Assembly: GCA_021371955.1 (NCBI GenBank)
Contig: JAJFVD010000003.1
Span: 310,001 to 374,000, forward strand
Length of the DNA: 64,000 bases
Origin: Bacteroidales bacterium
Lineage (GTDB): Bacteria; Bacteroidota; Bacteroidia; Bacteroidales; UBA932
Reading direction: 5' to 3'
Shown one piece after another: positions 33,486-42,333 of the stretch. Numbering within the stretch: the first letter of the stretch is position 1; each line of letters opens with the position of its first letter. A program made the translations under genes and the position numbers. The notes under the pieces are model-generated. The model was not told the DNA's origin. It searched no databases and was given only the letters and a program-made list of their open reading frames with translations.

Positions 33486-33562
33486 TGGGGATAAATTCTG
33501 TAAAAAAAAATCTATTTTCACTTGTAAAATTCAATAATTATCCAAGTGGCTGTCTATCAACA
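33486..33562. promoter_or_regulatory. Degenerate DnaA boxes upstream of dnaA (autoregulation or origin candidate)
   Basis: Three near matches to TTATCCACA occur in the 166-base gap: TTATCCCCA on the minus strand at 33486-33494 (8/9), TTATCCAAG at 33538-33546 (7/9) and CTATCAACA at 33554-33562 (7/9). The first abuts CAATTTTG on the minus strand, one base off the TAnnTTTG -7 box of dnaA. A long A/T tract follows at 33563-33600. Autoregulation of dnaA is the simpler reading; an origin is possible. Confidence 0.4.
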
Positions 33563-33617
33563 AAAAATATTTTTAGAAAAAATTTTTCAATTTTTTTCGT
33601 CTTTGTAACTTGCTGAT

Positions 33618-34538
33618 TTAAAACACACTAATCTTTATGTATTTTTTTGGATTTTTATTGATACTTTCTATTAAATTATCCAGGTCGGTTACAAGCGAAT
33701 TTATTGAAATATGCAACGAATCGGTAGTTAAAAGTTTGCCTATTGTTCCGTTTGGATTTTGCATTTCGTTTAAAAGGGACCTCAGAGATTGAATTGTTGC
33801 TGCAAGATTTGCCTCTTTAAGTGTATCTGTGAGTTGTGCGAGATTATTTACAGTTTTGTTCAGAGGAGAAGCCGCCTCATTCAGTTTTGCAGAGAGGGCT
33901 TTAAGGTTTTCGAGAGTTGATGTAATTTCCGGCCCGTTAAGGTCTAGATTGCGGGTTATGGCCTCTGCATTCCGGATTGTCTTATTCAGGTTGGCAAGGG
34001 TCTGTGCAATGTTTTTCTTGGCATTGCTGTCAAGAACTTCATTTACATTTACAAATGTTTTGTTAAGAGAAGAAATGAGCATCTGGGCACTATCTTTCAA
34101 CGGCAGGAATTCTCCTATAAGTTTATCTACCATGCCTGCTTCAATACCGGATTTAAGGGTGTCCCTCCCTTTTAACATTATTTTGTCATCCCCTGGTACA
34201 ATTTTAACAGCTTTGCTGCCTAGAAGATCCGCACTGTAAATCATCGCAACAGAGTTGCGCGGAATAGGAAATTTGGATTTTATTTTGAATTTTGCAACAA
34301 AGAGACCTCTTTCCGGTTTATAATCAATTGACTCTACAGTGCCGGCCTTTAGACCTTTAAAATATACCGGACCAGTAGGAGTGAGTCCCTCAACGTTCTC
34401 ATATATTACATAATAGGTATTATTCTTATTGAAAAAGTCCTGTCCCTTAAGGAAATTTATCATAAAATATGCAGCAACCATTGTTACTAAAGCGAATAAA
34501 CCTATTTTTTGTTCTTTGGTAAGTTTTAATTTCATCAT
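33618..34538 (-). CDS. MlaD/MCE-domain lipid-transport substrate-binding protein
   Basis: The 306-residue protein has an N-terminal transmembrane anchor (IGLFALVTMVAAYFMINFL) and an MCE domain, about 38-115 (YYVIYENVEGLTPTGPVYFKGLKAGTVESIDY). A long helical coiled-coil tail (about 130-300, with repeated ANLNKTI and LEN heptads) follows. MCE proteins form hexameric tunnels that move phospholipids between the inner and outer membranes. The permease (MlaE) and ATPase (MlaF) partners are not in the window. It follows the amidase by 5 bases. Confidence 0.9.
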   Translation of the reverse strand: MMKLKLTKEQKIGLFALVTMVAAYFMINFLKGQDFFNKNNTYYVIYENVEGLTPTGPVYFKGLKAGTVESIDYKPERGLFVAKFKIKSKFPIPRNSVAMIYSADLLGSKAVKIVPGDDKIMLKGRDTLKSGIEAGMVDKLIGEFLPLKDSAQMLISSLNKTFVNVNEVLDSNAKKNIAQTLANLNKTIRNAEAITRNLDLNGPEITSTLENLKALSAKLNEAASPLNKTVNNLAQLTDTLKEANLAATIQSLRSLLNEMQNPNGTIGKLLTTDSLHISINSLVTDLDNLIESINKNPKKYIKISVF

Positions 34539-34543
34539 CTTAT

Positions 34544-35761
34544 CTATTTATTCATTGGTACAATAATACCATCTTCTACTTTTATTATAAATGCCTGAGG
34601 AAAGTTCTTCTTCACGAACTTAAGTTCTGCAGAGGCATCTTCGGGAGTATTATACATCCCTGTATAATATTTATAAAAATTCCCCATTTTTGAATATCCG
34701 GCATCCCTGAATCCCTTTAAATCGGAAGACCCTGGTGAAAGAATTTTTGTTACAGCCAATATCTGTATTGCGTAAAACTGTTTTTTATTTTCTGTTTTCT
34801 GAACATCTGTTTTCTGAACATCTGTGTTTTGAAACATTGATTTTGAAGCGAGAGCCTTTTGCACAACCGTTTTTTTAGGTGTTGTGTCTTTATCCTGAAT
34901 CACCTTTTTCCCTGTGTCTATTGGGATTACATTACTGTCATTATGTTCCTTCGAAGCAATCATGGAAAACTGTGAGTTCCCCTTTTCATAGATGTCTTTG
35001 TACTCTGTAAAAGCATCGAAGATTGCCCCGGCAAAACGATCCTGATTTTCTTCCTGCACAAGAATGCCGAGGTCGCTGTTATTAGAAATAAAACCAAGTT
35101 CTACCAGTACAGAAGGCATTGTCGTTCTCCATAAAACAAGAAGTCCGGCCTGTTTTATGCCTCTGTTAATAATAATAGGTCCCTTAGACAGGTTTCTCTG
35201 AACAAGCGACGCAAAGGAGAGGCTGTGCTCGAGATGAGAGTTCTGTAAAAGAGAAAAAATAATGTAAGATTCAGGAACATTTGGGTCGAATCCTTCGTAT
35301 TTTGAACTAAAATCGTCTCCCTCCAAAACAACTACGCTATTCTCCAGTTTTGATACTTCAAGGTTGGAACTGCTTTTGTCCATCCCCATAACAAATGTTT
35401 CTGTTCCTGCTGCCGACCGGGCTTTAGCAGAGTTAACGTGTACCGAGATAAAGAGATCTGCACGATTTTTGTTTGCAATATCGGTGCGCTGGTTAAGCGG
35501 GATAAATACATCGGTACTCCTTGTATAAATTACCTTAATATCCGGGAAGTTTTTTTTAATCAAATCTCCCAATTTAAGAGCAACTGTGAGAGTTATGTTT
35601 TTTTCCTGCGTTTTCCTGTTAATGCTGACAGCTCCCGGGTCTTTCCCGCCATGTCCGGCATCAATTACAACCTTGCGAATACTAACATATGAATCGTTTT
35701 GTGCAATGCCATGTATTGTATAAAGCATACAAAAAAACATCAAAAGTATTCTATAGGGCAT
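34544..35761 (-). CDS. N-acetylmuramoyl-L-alanine amidase (amidase_3) with C-terminal SPOR-like domain
   Basis: The 405-residue protein has a signal peptide (MPYRILLMFFCMLYTIHGIAQ) and a zinc amidase_3 domain at about 28-255: RKVVIDAGHGGKDPGAV, EKNITLTVALKLG, LFISVHVNSA and PSVLVELGFISN. A low-complexity linker with a repeated TDVQK (about 314-325) leads to a C-terminal SPOR-like domain (KQFYAIQILAVTK … FIIKVEDG). It cleaves the stem peptide from muramic acid during septum splitting. The SPOR-like part may direct it to denuded glycan at the division site. Confidence 0.88.
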   Translation of the reverse strand: MPYRILLMFFCMLYTIHGIAQNDSYVSIRKVVIDAGHGGKDPGAVSINRKTQEKNITLTVALKLGDLIKKNFPDIKVIYTRSTDVFIPLNQRTDIANKNRADLFISVHVNSAKARSAAGTETFVMGMDKSSSNLEVSKLENSVVVLEGDDFSSKYEGFDPNVPESYIIFSLLQNSHLEHSLSFASLVQRNLSKGPIIINRGIKQAGLLVLWRTTMPSVLVELGFISNNSDLGILVQEENQDRFAGAIFDAFTEYKDIYEKGNSQFSMIASKEHNDSNVIPIDTGKKVIQDKDTTPKKTVVQKALASKSMFQNTDVQKTDVQKTENKKQFYAIQILAVTKILSPGSSDLKGFRDAGYSKMGNFYKYYTGMYNTPEDASAELKFVKKNFPQAFIIKVEDGIIVPMNK

Positions 35762-35781
35762 TTTTTGTTGTTATTTATGAT

Positions 35782-35789
35782 TAATTTTG
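35782..35789 (+). promoter_or_regulatory. -7 box of the LptD-like gene
   Basis: TAATTTTG matches TAnnTTTG, 52 bases upstream of the TTG start at 35842. Confidence 0.5.
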
Positions 35790-35841
35790 CGCTTTGCAAA
35801 AATAGCAATTATTTTGTTTTTATAAGATAAACCATTACACC

Positions 35842-38562
35842 TTGCAAAGATTCCTCTACATTCTGCTGATCTCGGTTTTCACACTGGTATTCTCATGTGA
35901 TCTTTCTGCCATGCAGGTGGAGCAGGATACTTTGAAACAAAATAAAGACACTCTTTCCTTAAAAAGTGCAGCCGATACCTCCAAAAAGAACGGCTCGCTC
36001 GAAAACCCTGCTTTTTCAACAGCAAGAGACTCAATTATAGAAGATTTTTCAAATGGGAAAAAAAGGATCTTTTATTATGGAGATGTTTCTGTAAGATATC
36101 AGGATATTGAACTCAAGGCCGATTATATGGAATACAACCTTGACACCAAAACAGTTTTTGCAACGGGGTTAAAGGATACAAGCGGTGTGCTCAGAGGAAG
36201 GCCGGTATTGAAAGAAGGTTCGCAAACCTATACCATGGAAAGCGTTTTTTACAATTTTGAATCCAGAAAAGCCAGAATAACTAATATGATAACGCAGGAA
36301 TCCGAAGGGTTTATGCATGGCACCAATATTAAGAAAATGGCAGACAACTCAATTAATATATCTAAAGGTAAATATACAACCTGCGATCTCGACCACCCCC
36401 ATTTTTATCTCAGGATGACAAAAGCCAGAGTTGTTACCCAGCCGCACAAAGTAACGGTTTTTGGACCAGCCTACCTTGTCGTAGAGGATGTCCCTCTTCC
36501 ATTTGCACTTCCATTCGGATTTGTTCCCGAGAAGCCGGAGAGAGCCGGCGGCCTGCTTATTCCGTCTGTTCAGGAAGAGGCTGCAAGAGGTTTTGGGTTA
36601 AAGGGTCTAGGATATTATTTTGTACTTGGAGAATATTTTGATGTTTCAGTCACAGGTGACATATATTCGCTTGGTTCGTGGAACGCAATGCTCACTGCCA
36701 GATACAGGAAAAGATACAAGTTTAACGGAGATTTTGGAATAAACTATTCAAATAACCAGACGGGAGAGAGGGGAAGTACAGATTTTTTTCAGTCAAAAGA
36801 CTTTTCTGTAAGGTGGAGTCACTCTCAGGACCCAAAATCAATGCCCGGAGCATCATTCAGAGCCTCAGTAAACTTTTCTACTCCTCTTAATAACCGGTTT
36901 AATTCTGAAGATATTCAGCAGAGCCTGCAAAATCAGGTCTCTTCTTCCATCTCATTTTCCAAGACAATTTCCGACAGTCCGTTCAGCTATTCGGTGAATT
37001 TACTTCACAGCCAGAGTTCGCTGGACAGTTCATATGCCCTCACTGTTCCTAACTTTACTTTTACAATGAACAGGATTTATCCGTTCAAAAGAATTGAAAG
37101 AGTAGGAAAGGAGAAGTTTTATGAGTCCTTTTCAATTAGCTACAACACTACTTTTGACAATAAGGTCAATTTTAAGGCTAAGGACTTTGGAAAACCGGAT
37201 TTTCTGTCAAAGTTCCGAAGCGGAATGAGGCATAACTTCGCGATAGGCCTTCCTACATTTACATTGCTCCGGTATCTGAACTTTTCTCCCGGAATAAGCT
37301 ATGGTATGACATGGTTTTTCCAGACTAATGAAAGACAGTACAACTCTGTGACAAATCAGGTTGAGAGCAGTATTTCAAATATGTTCAGCCATTTTGGAGT
37401 TACACAGGATTTTTCTGCATCGGTTTCTTTAAGTACAAGGTTATTTGGTAAATTTGATTTTGGAAATAAAGGTGCGCTTAATATGATAAGGCACATGATG
37501 ACGCCTTCAATCTCTTTTAGCTATCGTCCGGAACTTGGAACGCCTGCAAACGGATACAGGACACTCTCCTATGTAGATGTTAATGGGATTCAGCAGTCTC
37601 TGGACTATAACCGGTACGACGGACTGTTGTACTCACCTCCGTCAAGAGGCAAAAGCGCCGGATTGAATTTCTCTTTGGGAAACAACATTGAAGCAAAAGT
37701 CAGGGATAAATCGGATACAACCGGAACCGGTCTGAAAAAAATAAAACTGATAGACAATTTTTCAATTGGCGGATCATACAACTTCCTTGCTGACTCTCTA
37801 AAGCTCTCCAACATAATGATGAATATGAACACTACCATATTCGGGTCTCTCGGATTTAGTGCTAATGCAAACTTTAACCCGTATGCTGTAGACCGCAAAG
37901 GGAGGTTAATAAATCAGTTCAATATAGTTAAGGAGGGAGGGTTTAAGCTGGCCAGGCTTGAAAATGCAAGTGCAACTCTATCTTACCAGTTCTCAGGCAA
38001 AGGAGAGAGAAGGCTGAGCGGGGGAAGCGGTAATTCTAACAATAAAGGAGGGGATAATACAAGACAGGGTTCCGTATCCGAAGACAAGGAGGGCGAGTTT
38101 GGAGGCGTTAAACAGGAACAGCATGACTACACAAGGGTTTACTATCACCCTATTACCGGAGAATATATTCCCGGAGGATGGGTCTATTATCTGGATCCTT
38201 CAATCCCTTGGTCTGTTAATCTGAACTATAACTACTCCTATGGACGAAGTTACAGCTATTCAAACGAAGAACTTCATACACTCAACACCCATATGCAGAC
38301 ACTAGGTGTTTCTGCGCAGGTAAGAATTACAAAGGCCTTAAACGTTAACATTAATACAGGACTTGATTTAACAAAGTTTGCACTTTCAACAACACAACTG
38401 AGTGCTACTTACGATCTTCACTGTTTCCAGATTTCGGTATCATGGGTACCAACAGGGCAATGGCAAAGCTGGAGTTTCAGAATAAATGCCAAAGCATCTG
38501 CATTAGCCGATTTGCTTAAATTCAAGAAGGGCTCGAGTTACTGGGACAACTGGAAAAATTAA
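35842..38562 (+). CDS. LptD/OstA-like outer-membrane LPS assembly protein
   Basis: The 906-residue protein is read from a TTG at 35842 because the encoded MQRFLYILLISVFTLVFSC… is a good signal peptide and the next ATG lies after it. An OstA/LptD-N domain (about 60-220: RIFYYGDVSVRYQDIELKAD, MEYNLDTKTVFATG) is followed by a long beta-barrel region ending in SVSWVPTGQWQSWSFRINAKA. The family name in Bacteroidetes is putative LPS assembly protein LptD. It would deliver LPS to the outer leaflet. A Gly/Asn/Asp-rich insertion at about 730-760 (SGGSGNSNNKGGDNTRQG) is a likely surface loop. ridA follows after 19 bases. Confidence 0.82.
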   Translation: MQRFLYILLISVFTLVFSCDLSAMQVEQDTLKQNKDTLSLKSAADTSKKNGSLENPAFSTARDSIIEDFSNGKKRIFYYGDVSVRYQDIELKADYMEYNLDTKTVFATGLKDTSGVLRGRPVLKEGSQTYTMESVFYNFESRKARITNMITQESEGFMHGTNIKKMADNSINISKGKYTTCDLDHPHFYLRMTKARVVTQPHKVTVFGPAYLVVEDVPLPFALPFGFVPEKPERAGGLLIPSVQEEAARGFGLKGLGYYFVLGEYFDVSVTGDIYSLGSWNAMLTARYRKRYKFNGDFGINYSNNQTGERGSTDFFQSKDFSVRWSHSQDPKSMPGASFRASVNFSTPLNNRFNSEDIQQSLQNQVSSSISFSKTISDSPFSYSVNLLHSQSSLDSSYALTVPNFTFTMNRIYPFKRIERVGKEKFYESFSISYNTTFDNKVNFKAKDFGKPDFLSKFRSGMRHNFAIGLPTFTLLRYLNFSPGISYGMTWFFQTNERQYNSVTNQVESSISNMFSHFGVTQDFSASVSLSTRLFGKFDFGNKGALNMIRHMMTPSISFSYRPELGTPANGYRTLSYVDVNGIQQSLDYNRYDGLLYSPPSRGKSAGLNFSLGNNIEAKVRDKSDTTGTGLKKIKLIDNFSIGGSYNFLADSLKLSNIMMNMNTTIFGSLGFSANANFNPYAVDRKGRLINQFNIVKEGGFKLARLENASATLSYQFSGKGERRLSGGSGNSNNKGGDNTRQGSVSEDKEGEFGGVKQEQHDYTRVYYHPITGEYIPGGWVYYLDPSIPWSVNLNYNYSYGRSYSYSNEELHTLNTHMQTLGVSAQVRITKALNVNINTGLDLTKFALSTTQLSATYDLHCFQISVSWVPTGQWQSWSFRINAKASALADLLKFKKGSSYWDNWKN

Positions 38563-38581
38563 TTAATATAAAAATACAATC

Positions 38582-38962
38582 ATGAGCAAAAAAGTAATTT
38601 CGAGCCCCAAAGCTCCTAAAGCAGTAGGACCATACAATCAGGCTATTGAAGCGAGCGGATTTCTGTACGTTTCCGGACAATTGCCAATAGATGTGAAAAC
38701 AGGAGAATTTGTACCCGGCGGAATTAAAGAACAGTGCATTCAGGTTTTAAAAAACATTGGATATATTCTCGAGGAAGCAGGATACGGATTTGAAAATGTG
38801 GTAAAAACTACCGTTTACCTTACTGATATGAAAGACTTCGCAGTAATGAATGAGATATACGCAACTTTCTACAAAGAACCTTATCCCGCAAGAGTGGCAT
38901 TTGCAGTAGCAGGATTGCCAAAAGGGAGTCTTATTGAGATAGATGTAGTGGCTGTGAGATAG
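38582..38962 (+). CDS. ridA: RidA-family reactive enamine/imine deaminase
   Basis: This 126-residue protein has the RidA/YjgF pattern: SSPKAPKAVGPYNQAIEASG, FLYVSGQLPID, VVKTTVYLTDMKDFAVMN and the end PARVAFAVAGLPKGSLIEI, which contains the substrate-binding Arg. RidA removes 2-aminoacrylate produced by PLP enzymes. It lies between the LptD-like gene and rho and is followed by a strong terminator. Confidence 0.95.
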   Translation: MSKKVISSPKAPKAVGPYNQAIEASGFLYVSGQLPIDVKTGEFVPGGIKEQCIQVLKNIGYILEEAGYGFENVVKTTVYLTDMKDFAVMNEIYATFYKEPYPARVAFAVAGLPKGSLIEIDVVAVR

Positions 38963-38992
38963 AAAAAAAGTGGAGGCTTCTCCACTTTTTTT
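38963..38992 (+). terminator. Terminator after ridA
   Basis: A perfect 13-base hairpin (AAAAAAAGTGGAG at 38963-38975; CTCCACTTTTTTT at 38980-38992) with loop GCTT starts directly at the ridA stop. Confidence 0.9.
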
Positions 38993-39013
38993 GTTCAGGT
39001 ATCGGATTTTAAT

Positions 39014-39021
39014 TATCTTTG
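39014..39021 (+). promoter_or_regulatory. -7 box of rho
   Basis: TATCTTTG matches TAnnTTTG, 57 bases upstream of the rho ATG at 39079. Confidence 0.55.
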
Positions 39022-39078
39022 TGAGGAATTCATACGATTTACGTTTCAGATAAATCAATACTTTCCCAAATCATTTCG

Positions 39079-41118
39079 ATGTACGACATAATAAATTTAA
39101 GCAATAAAAGTCAGGATGACTTGTTTGCAATTGCCCAGGAGCTTAATATAAGCAAATTTAAAAACCTCTCCAGAATGGATCTCATTTACGCAATTCTGGA
39201 TGAGCAGGCCCAGGTGGGGAGCAAATCACAGGATGCTGCAAATCAAATACGCAACACAAAACCTATAGCACCAAAACTTCCTAAAAAAAGGGTTGAGATA
39301 AAGAAAGAGGAGAAGACCCGGGAGGAGAAACAAGTTCAAAGACCGGTTTCAGATATAAAACCCGAGAAAAATACAGAGGAGAAGCCAATAGCAATAATTA
39401 AAACCTCTGAACAAAATCCAACTCCTTCGGAATCTCAGGTTCCGGCCAAAAAGAGGGGACGCCCGGCAAGGAAAAGAACAAGAATAGAAACAAAGGAAGA
39501 CAACAATCCTTCCGAAATAGAAAAATCCGCTGTAGATAATAACAGCAAAATAGTTGAAGAAGAGGTTGCTGCAATTGTAGCTGTCACAAGAGAGTTAAAA
39601 CAGGAAAACAGACAGCCTAAAACGGTAAATGAGTTTGTAAGAAATCAAAACAACAACAAACAGAGACCGCAACACAACCTGAACTCAAATCCCAATCAGA
39701 ATCCCAATCAGAACAAAAATCAGGGTCAGAACCAAAACCAGAACCAAAATCCGGGTCAGGTTCAGGGTCCCAATACAAATTCCAACCTCAATCCCAATCC
39801 AAATCATCCTCAGTTATCAAAACCTATTCAGAAATTCAACAGACCAGATGAAAACAGAATAGCAGAGAAAGTTATTGAACAGGATGAGATCCAGTTTGAA
39901 CAGTCGGAAAGCGTTGAAACAGTTCAGGAAAATGTACCTAACACAGAAATCAGGGAAAAGAGATTAAAAGAGGCTCAGTCAAGACCAAAAATTGAGTTTG
40001 AAGGAGAGGTGGAAGCAACCGGAGTACTTGAAATAATGCCGGACGGTTACGGATTTCTGAGATCATCGGACTACAACTATCTTAATTCACCGGACGATAT
40101 TTACATTTCACAGTCTCAGATAAAACTTTACGGGCTAAAAACAGGTGACACACTTGTAGGTGAGATAAAACCTCCAAGAGAGGGAGATAAGTATTTCCCG
40201 CTGGTGAAAGTAAAACAGATAAACGGAAGAAGTCCTGAATTTATTCGCGACAGAGTTCCTTTTGACTTTCTTACCCCTTTGTTTCCGGAAGAGAAATTCA
40301 ATATTACATCCAATGGACACAACAACCTTTCCACAAGAATTGTGGATATGTTCGCTCCAATCGGAAAAGGTCAGCGCGGGCTTATAGTTGCTCAGCCAAA
40401 GACAGGAAAGACAGTACTTCTCAAGGATATTGCAAATGCAATCGCCGACAACCATCCGGAAGTCTACATGATTGTCCTTCTTATTGACGAGCGTCCGGAA
40501 GAGGTTACAGACATGCAGAGGAGCGTTAAGGCAGAGGTTATTGCCTCTACATTTGACGAACCTGCAGAGAGGCACGTAAAAATTGCAAACATAGTTCTGG
40601 AAAAAGCCAAGAGACTTGTAGAATGCGGTCATGATGTTGTCATTCTGCTTGACTCCATTACCCGCCTTGCAAGAGCGTTCAATACTGTTCAGCCGGCATC
40701 CGGCAAGGTATTGAGCGGTGGTGTTGATGCCAATGCACTACACAAACCTAAACGTTTCTTTGGAGCTGCAAGAAATATTGAAAATGGCGGTTCACTTACA
40801 ATTATTGCCACCGCACTTACAGATACCGGCTCGAAAATGGACGAGGTGATATTTGAGGAGTTCAAAGGTACAGGCAACATGGAGCTTCAACTGGACAGAA
40901 AATTGTCTAATAAACGTATATTCCCTGCAGTTGACGTTACAGTGAGCAGCACAAGAAGGGATGACCTTCTGTTCGATAAGGAAACACTTAACAGGATATG
41001 GATATTGAGAAATTACCTTGCAGATATGAATTCTGTTGAGGCGATGGACTTTATGAAAACAAGATTGTTGAGAACAGACAGTAACTATGAGTTTCTCATC
41101 TCAATGAACGGAGAATAA
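39079..41118 (+). CDS. rho: Transcription termination factor Rho with Asn/Gln-rich disordered insertion
   Basis: The 679-residue protein is about 260 residues longer than E. coli Rho. An N-terminal Rho helical part (about 1-45) is followed by a long charged then N/Q-rich segment (about 60-290; for example [20 protein letters not shown] near 210-230). After that come the RNA-binding cold-shock domain ([15 protein letters not shown]) and the ATPase core with [36 protein letters not shown] and the Q/R-loop region. Rho is an RNA-driven helicase that ends transcription. Insertions of this type are known in Bacteroidetes Rho, and the B. thetaiotaomicron one drives phase separation. Confidence 0.95.
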   Translation: MYDIINLSNKSQDDLFAIAQELNISKFKNLSRMDLIYAILDEQAQVGSKSQDAANQIRNTKPIAPKLPKKRVEIKKEEKTREEKQVQRPVSDIKPEKNTEEKPIAIIKTSEQNPTPSESQVPAKKRGRPARKRTRIETKEDNNPSEIEKSAVDNNSKIVEEEVAAIVAVTRELKQENRQPKTVNEFVRNQNNNKQRPQHNLNSNPNQNPNQNKNQGQNQNQNQNPGQVQGPNTNSNLNPNPNHPQLSKPIQKFNRPDENRIAEKVIEQDEIQFEQSESVETVQENVPNTEIREKRLKEAQSRPKIEFEGEVEATGVLEIMPDGYGFLRSSDYNYLNSPDDIYISQSQIKLYGLKTGDTLVGEIKPPREGDKYFPLVKVKQINGRSPEFIRDRVPFDFLTPLFPEEKFNITSNGHNNLSTRIVDMFAPIGKGQRGLIVAQPKTGKTVLLKDIANAIADNHPEVYMIVLLIDERPEEVTDMQRSVKAEVIASTFDEPAERHVKIANIVLEKAKRLVECGHDVVILLDSITRLARAFNTVQPASGKVLSGGVDANALHKPKRFFGAARNIENGGSLTIIATALTDTGSKMDEVIFEEFKGTGNMELQLDRKLSNKRIFPAVDVTVSSTRRDDLLFDKETLNRIWILRNYLADMNSVEAMDFMKTRLLRTDSNYEFLISMNGE

Positions 41119-41130
41119 GCGGATAAATCC

Positions 41131-41152
41131 GGCGGGGTTTTAAAATCCCGCC
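41131..41152. terminator. Hairpin between convergent rho and metal-exporter genes
   Basis: GGCGGG (41131-41136) and CCCGCC (41147-41152) enclose an AT-rich palindromic loop. The minus-strand stop at 41140 is inside the hairpin. T runs are short. Confidence 0.5.
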
Positions 41153-42333
41153 AGATGAACCCCAATTCCTATAACTAATCCCAATACGATATTAATTGCT
41201 TTCGCAAGAAAAAAACTCTTTTTGCTCTCTGCAAGAAGTGGAAGTGCCGTATGTCCGTCCTGAGCAATGGAACTGGCCAGAAGCACGGAAAATGGTACAA
41301 ACCCCCCTATAAAAAGAGTGATAAAAATCATATGTGGGCCGGATTCAGGTATGAATCCAATTAAAACGGCAAGTAAAATCATCCACATTACATTCTCCTT
41401 TACCCAGCTTTCAATATCCAAAAATTGTATTCCAAAGTGAATAACGAGCAAAGCACCGGATGTCCATAAAAAAATTGATTTGAAGTGTTTCCGGATAACA
41501 TGGTTCCACAGGTGCTCCTTAATAAAGTGTTCATTGGCCCTGGCTGTGAGGATAAGTGTTATGAGACTAACTCCGGCAAAAATGAGATTTATCCATCTTT
41601 CGCTGAATATGTCAAACTTAGCATTTAACCCTTCTGTAGAATGAATTTCACCTGCGTGACCATCATTTGATACCATTGATATTTCTGTACCGTGGCTTTC
41701 ATGGGCAAGAGAATTTTCTGCAGAATGTTCATGTTCAAGAAGCCCAAAAACAACTGCAACAATAAATATTGCAATACCTGCCATTATTGACAGCCTCTCT
41801 TTTGACCATTTGCGCGGTGTCTTTCCGTTTTCAGTTCCGAATACAGTATGATTATGGGCTTGAGTATGAGTGTGAGTCTCTTCCTGAGCTTTTCGCTCTT
41901 CGCAGCACTCTTCATGAAGCTGATAATGTTCAGGTGAAAATGGTCTTTTGCCTCCTTTGTAAATTTTATCAACCAAGATACCTGCTGCAATCCCGATAAC
42001 AAACAACACAACAAAAAGAATGATTGCTGTTTTAGGAATCATGGCCATGAGAAGAAACGCCTCATCGCCCGAAGATGCTATCATCATTGCTACCAGTGAT
42101 CCGAAACTAAGAAGATTATGAGTATAAAGGGAAACAACTGCAAAACCACCTACACACCCCGGTACAAGGCCAAGCAGCGCTGCCAGTATCACCTGTTTTA
42201 CGGGGGATTTCTTAAGCTTCTTGAAAGTCGCTCCGTGCGAATGTATATTGATATATTCAATAAGCAACATCATAATCATTACCAGTCCGGTAATGAGGAT
42301 GCTGTTTTTTAATGCATCTATGAGTATATTCAT
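41140..42333 (-). CDS. 10-TM metal exporter (ArsP_2 type, putative manganese transporter family)
   Basis: The 397-residue integral membrane protein has about ten hydrophobic segments in two halves, with PGCVGGFAVVSLY in the first and GFIPESGPHMIFITLFI in the second. Two central loops are rich in His and acidic residues: HTHTQAHNHT (about 152-162) and a stretch with HEHSAENSLAHESHG (about 202-217). This matches the putative 10-TM heavy-metal exporter family common in Bacteroidetes. The loops probably bind divalent metal. The cargo (Mn, Zn or other) is not fixed by sequence. It overlaps meaB by 4 bases. Confidence 0.82.
   Translation of the reverse strand: MNILIDALKNSILITGLVMIMMLLIEYINIHSHGATFKKLKKSPVKQVILAALLGLVPGCVGGFAVVSLYTHNLLSFGSLVAMMIASSGDEAFLLMAMIPKTAIILFVVLFVIGIAAGILVDKIYKGGKRPFSPEHYQLHEECCEERKAQEETHTHTQAHNHTVFGTENGKTPRKWSKERLSIMAGIAIFIVAVVFGLLEHEHSAENSLAHESHGTEISMVSNDGHAGEIHSTEGLNAKFDIFSERWINLIFAGVSLITLILTARANEHFIKEHLWNHVIRKHFKSIFLWTSGALLVIHFGIQFLDIESWVKENVMWMILLAVLIGFIPESGPHMIFITLFIGGFVPFSVLLASSIAQDGHTALPLLAESKKSFFLAKAINIVLGLVIGIGVHLAGF

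Noticed and set aside
34795..34835. Short tandem repeat resembling CRISPR-like spacing
   Set aside because: It is the in-frame TDVQK repeat in the amidase linker; no spacers or cas genes exist in the window.
39690..39830. Repetitive CAATCAGAA-like DNA, possibly a repeat array
   Set aside because: It is coding sequence for the Asn/Gln-rich insertion of Rho; the units are irregular and in frame.
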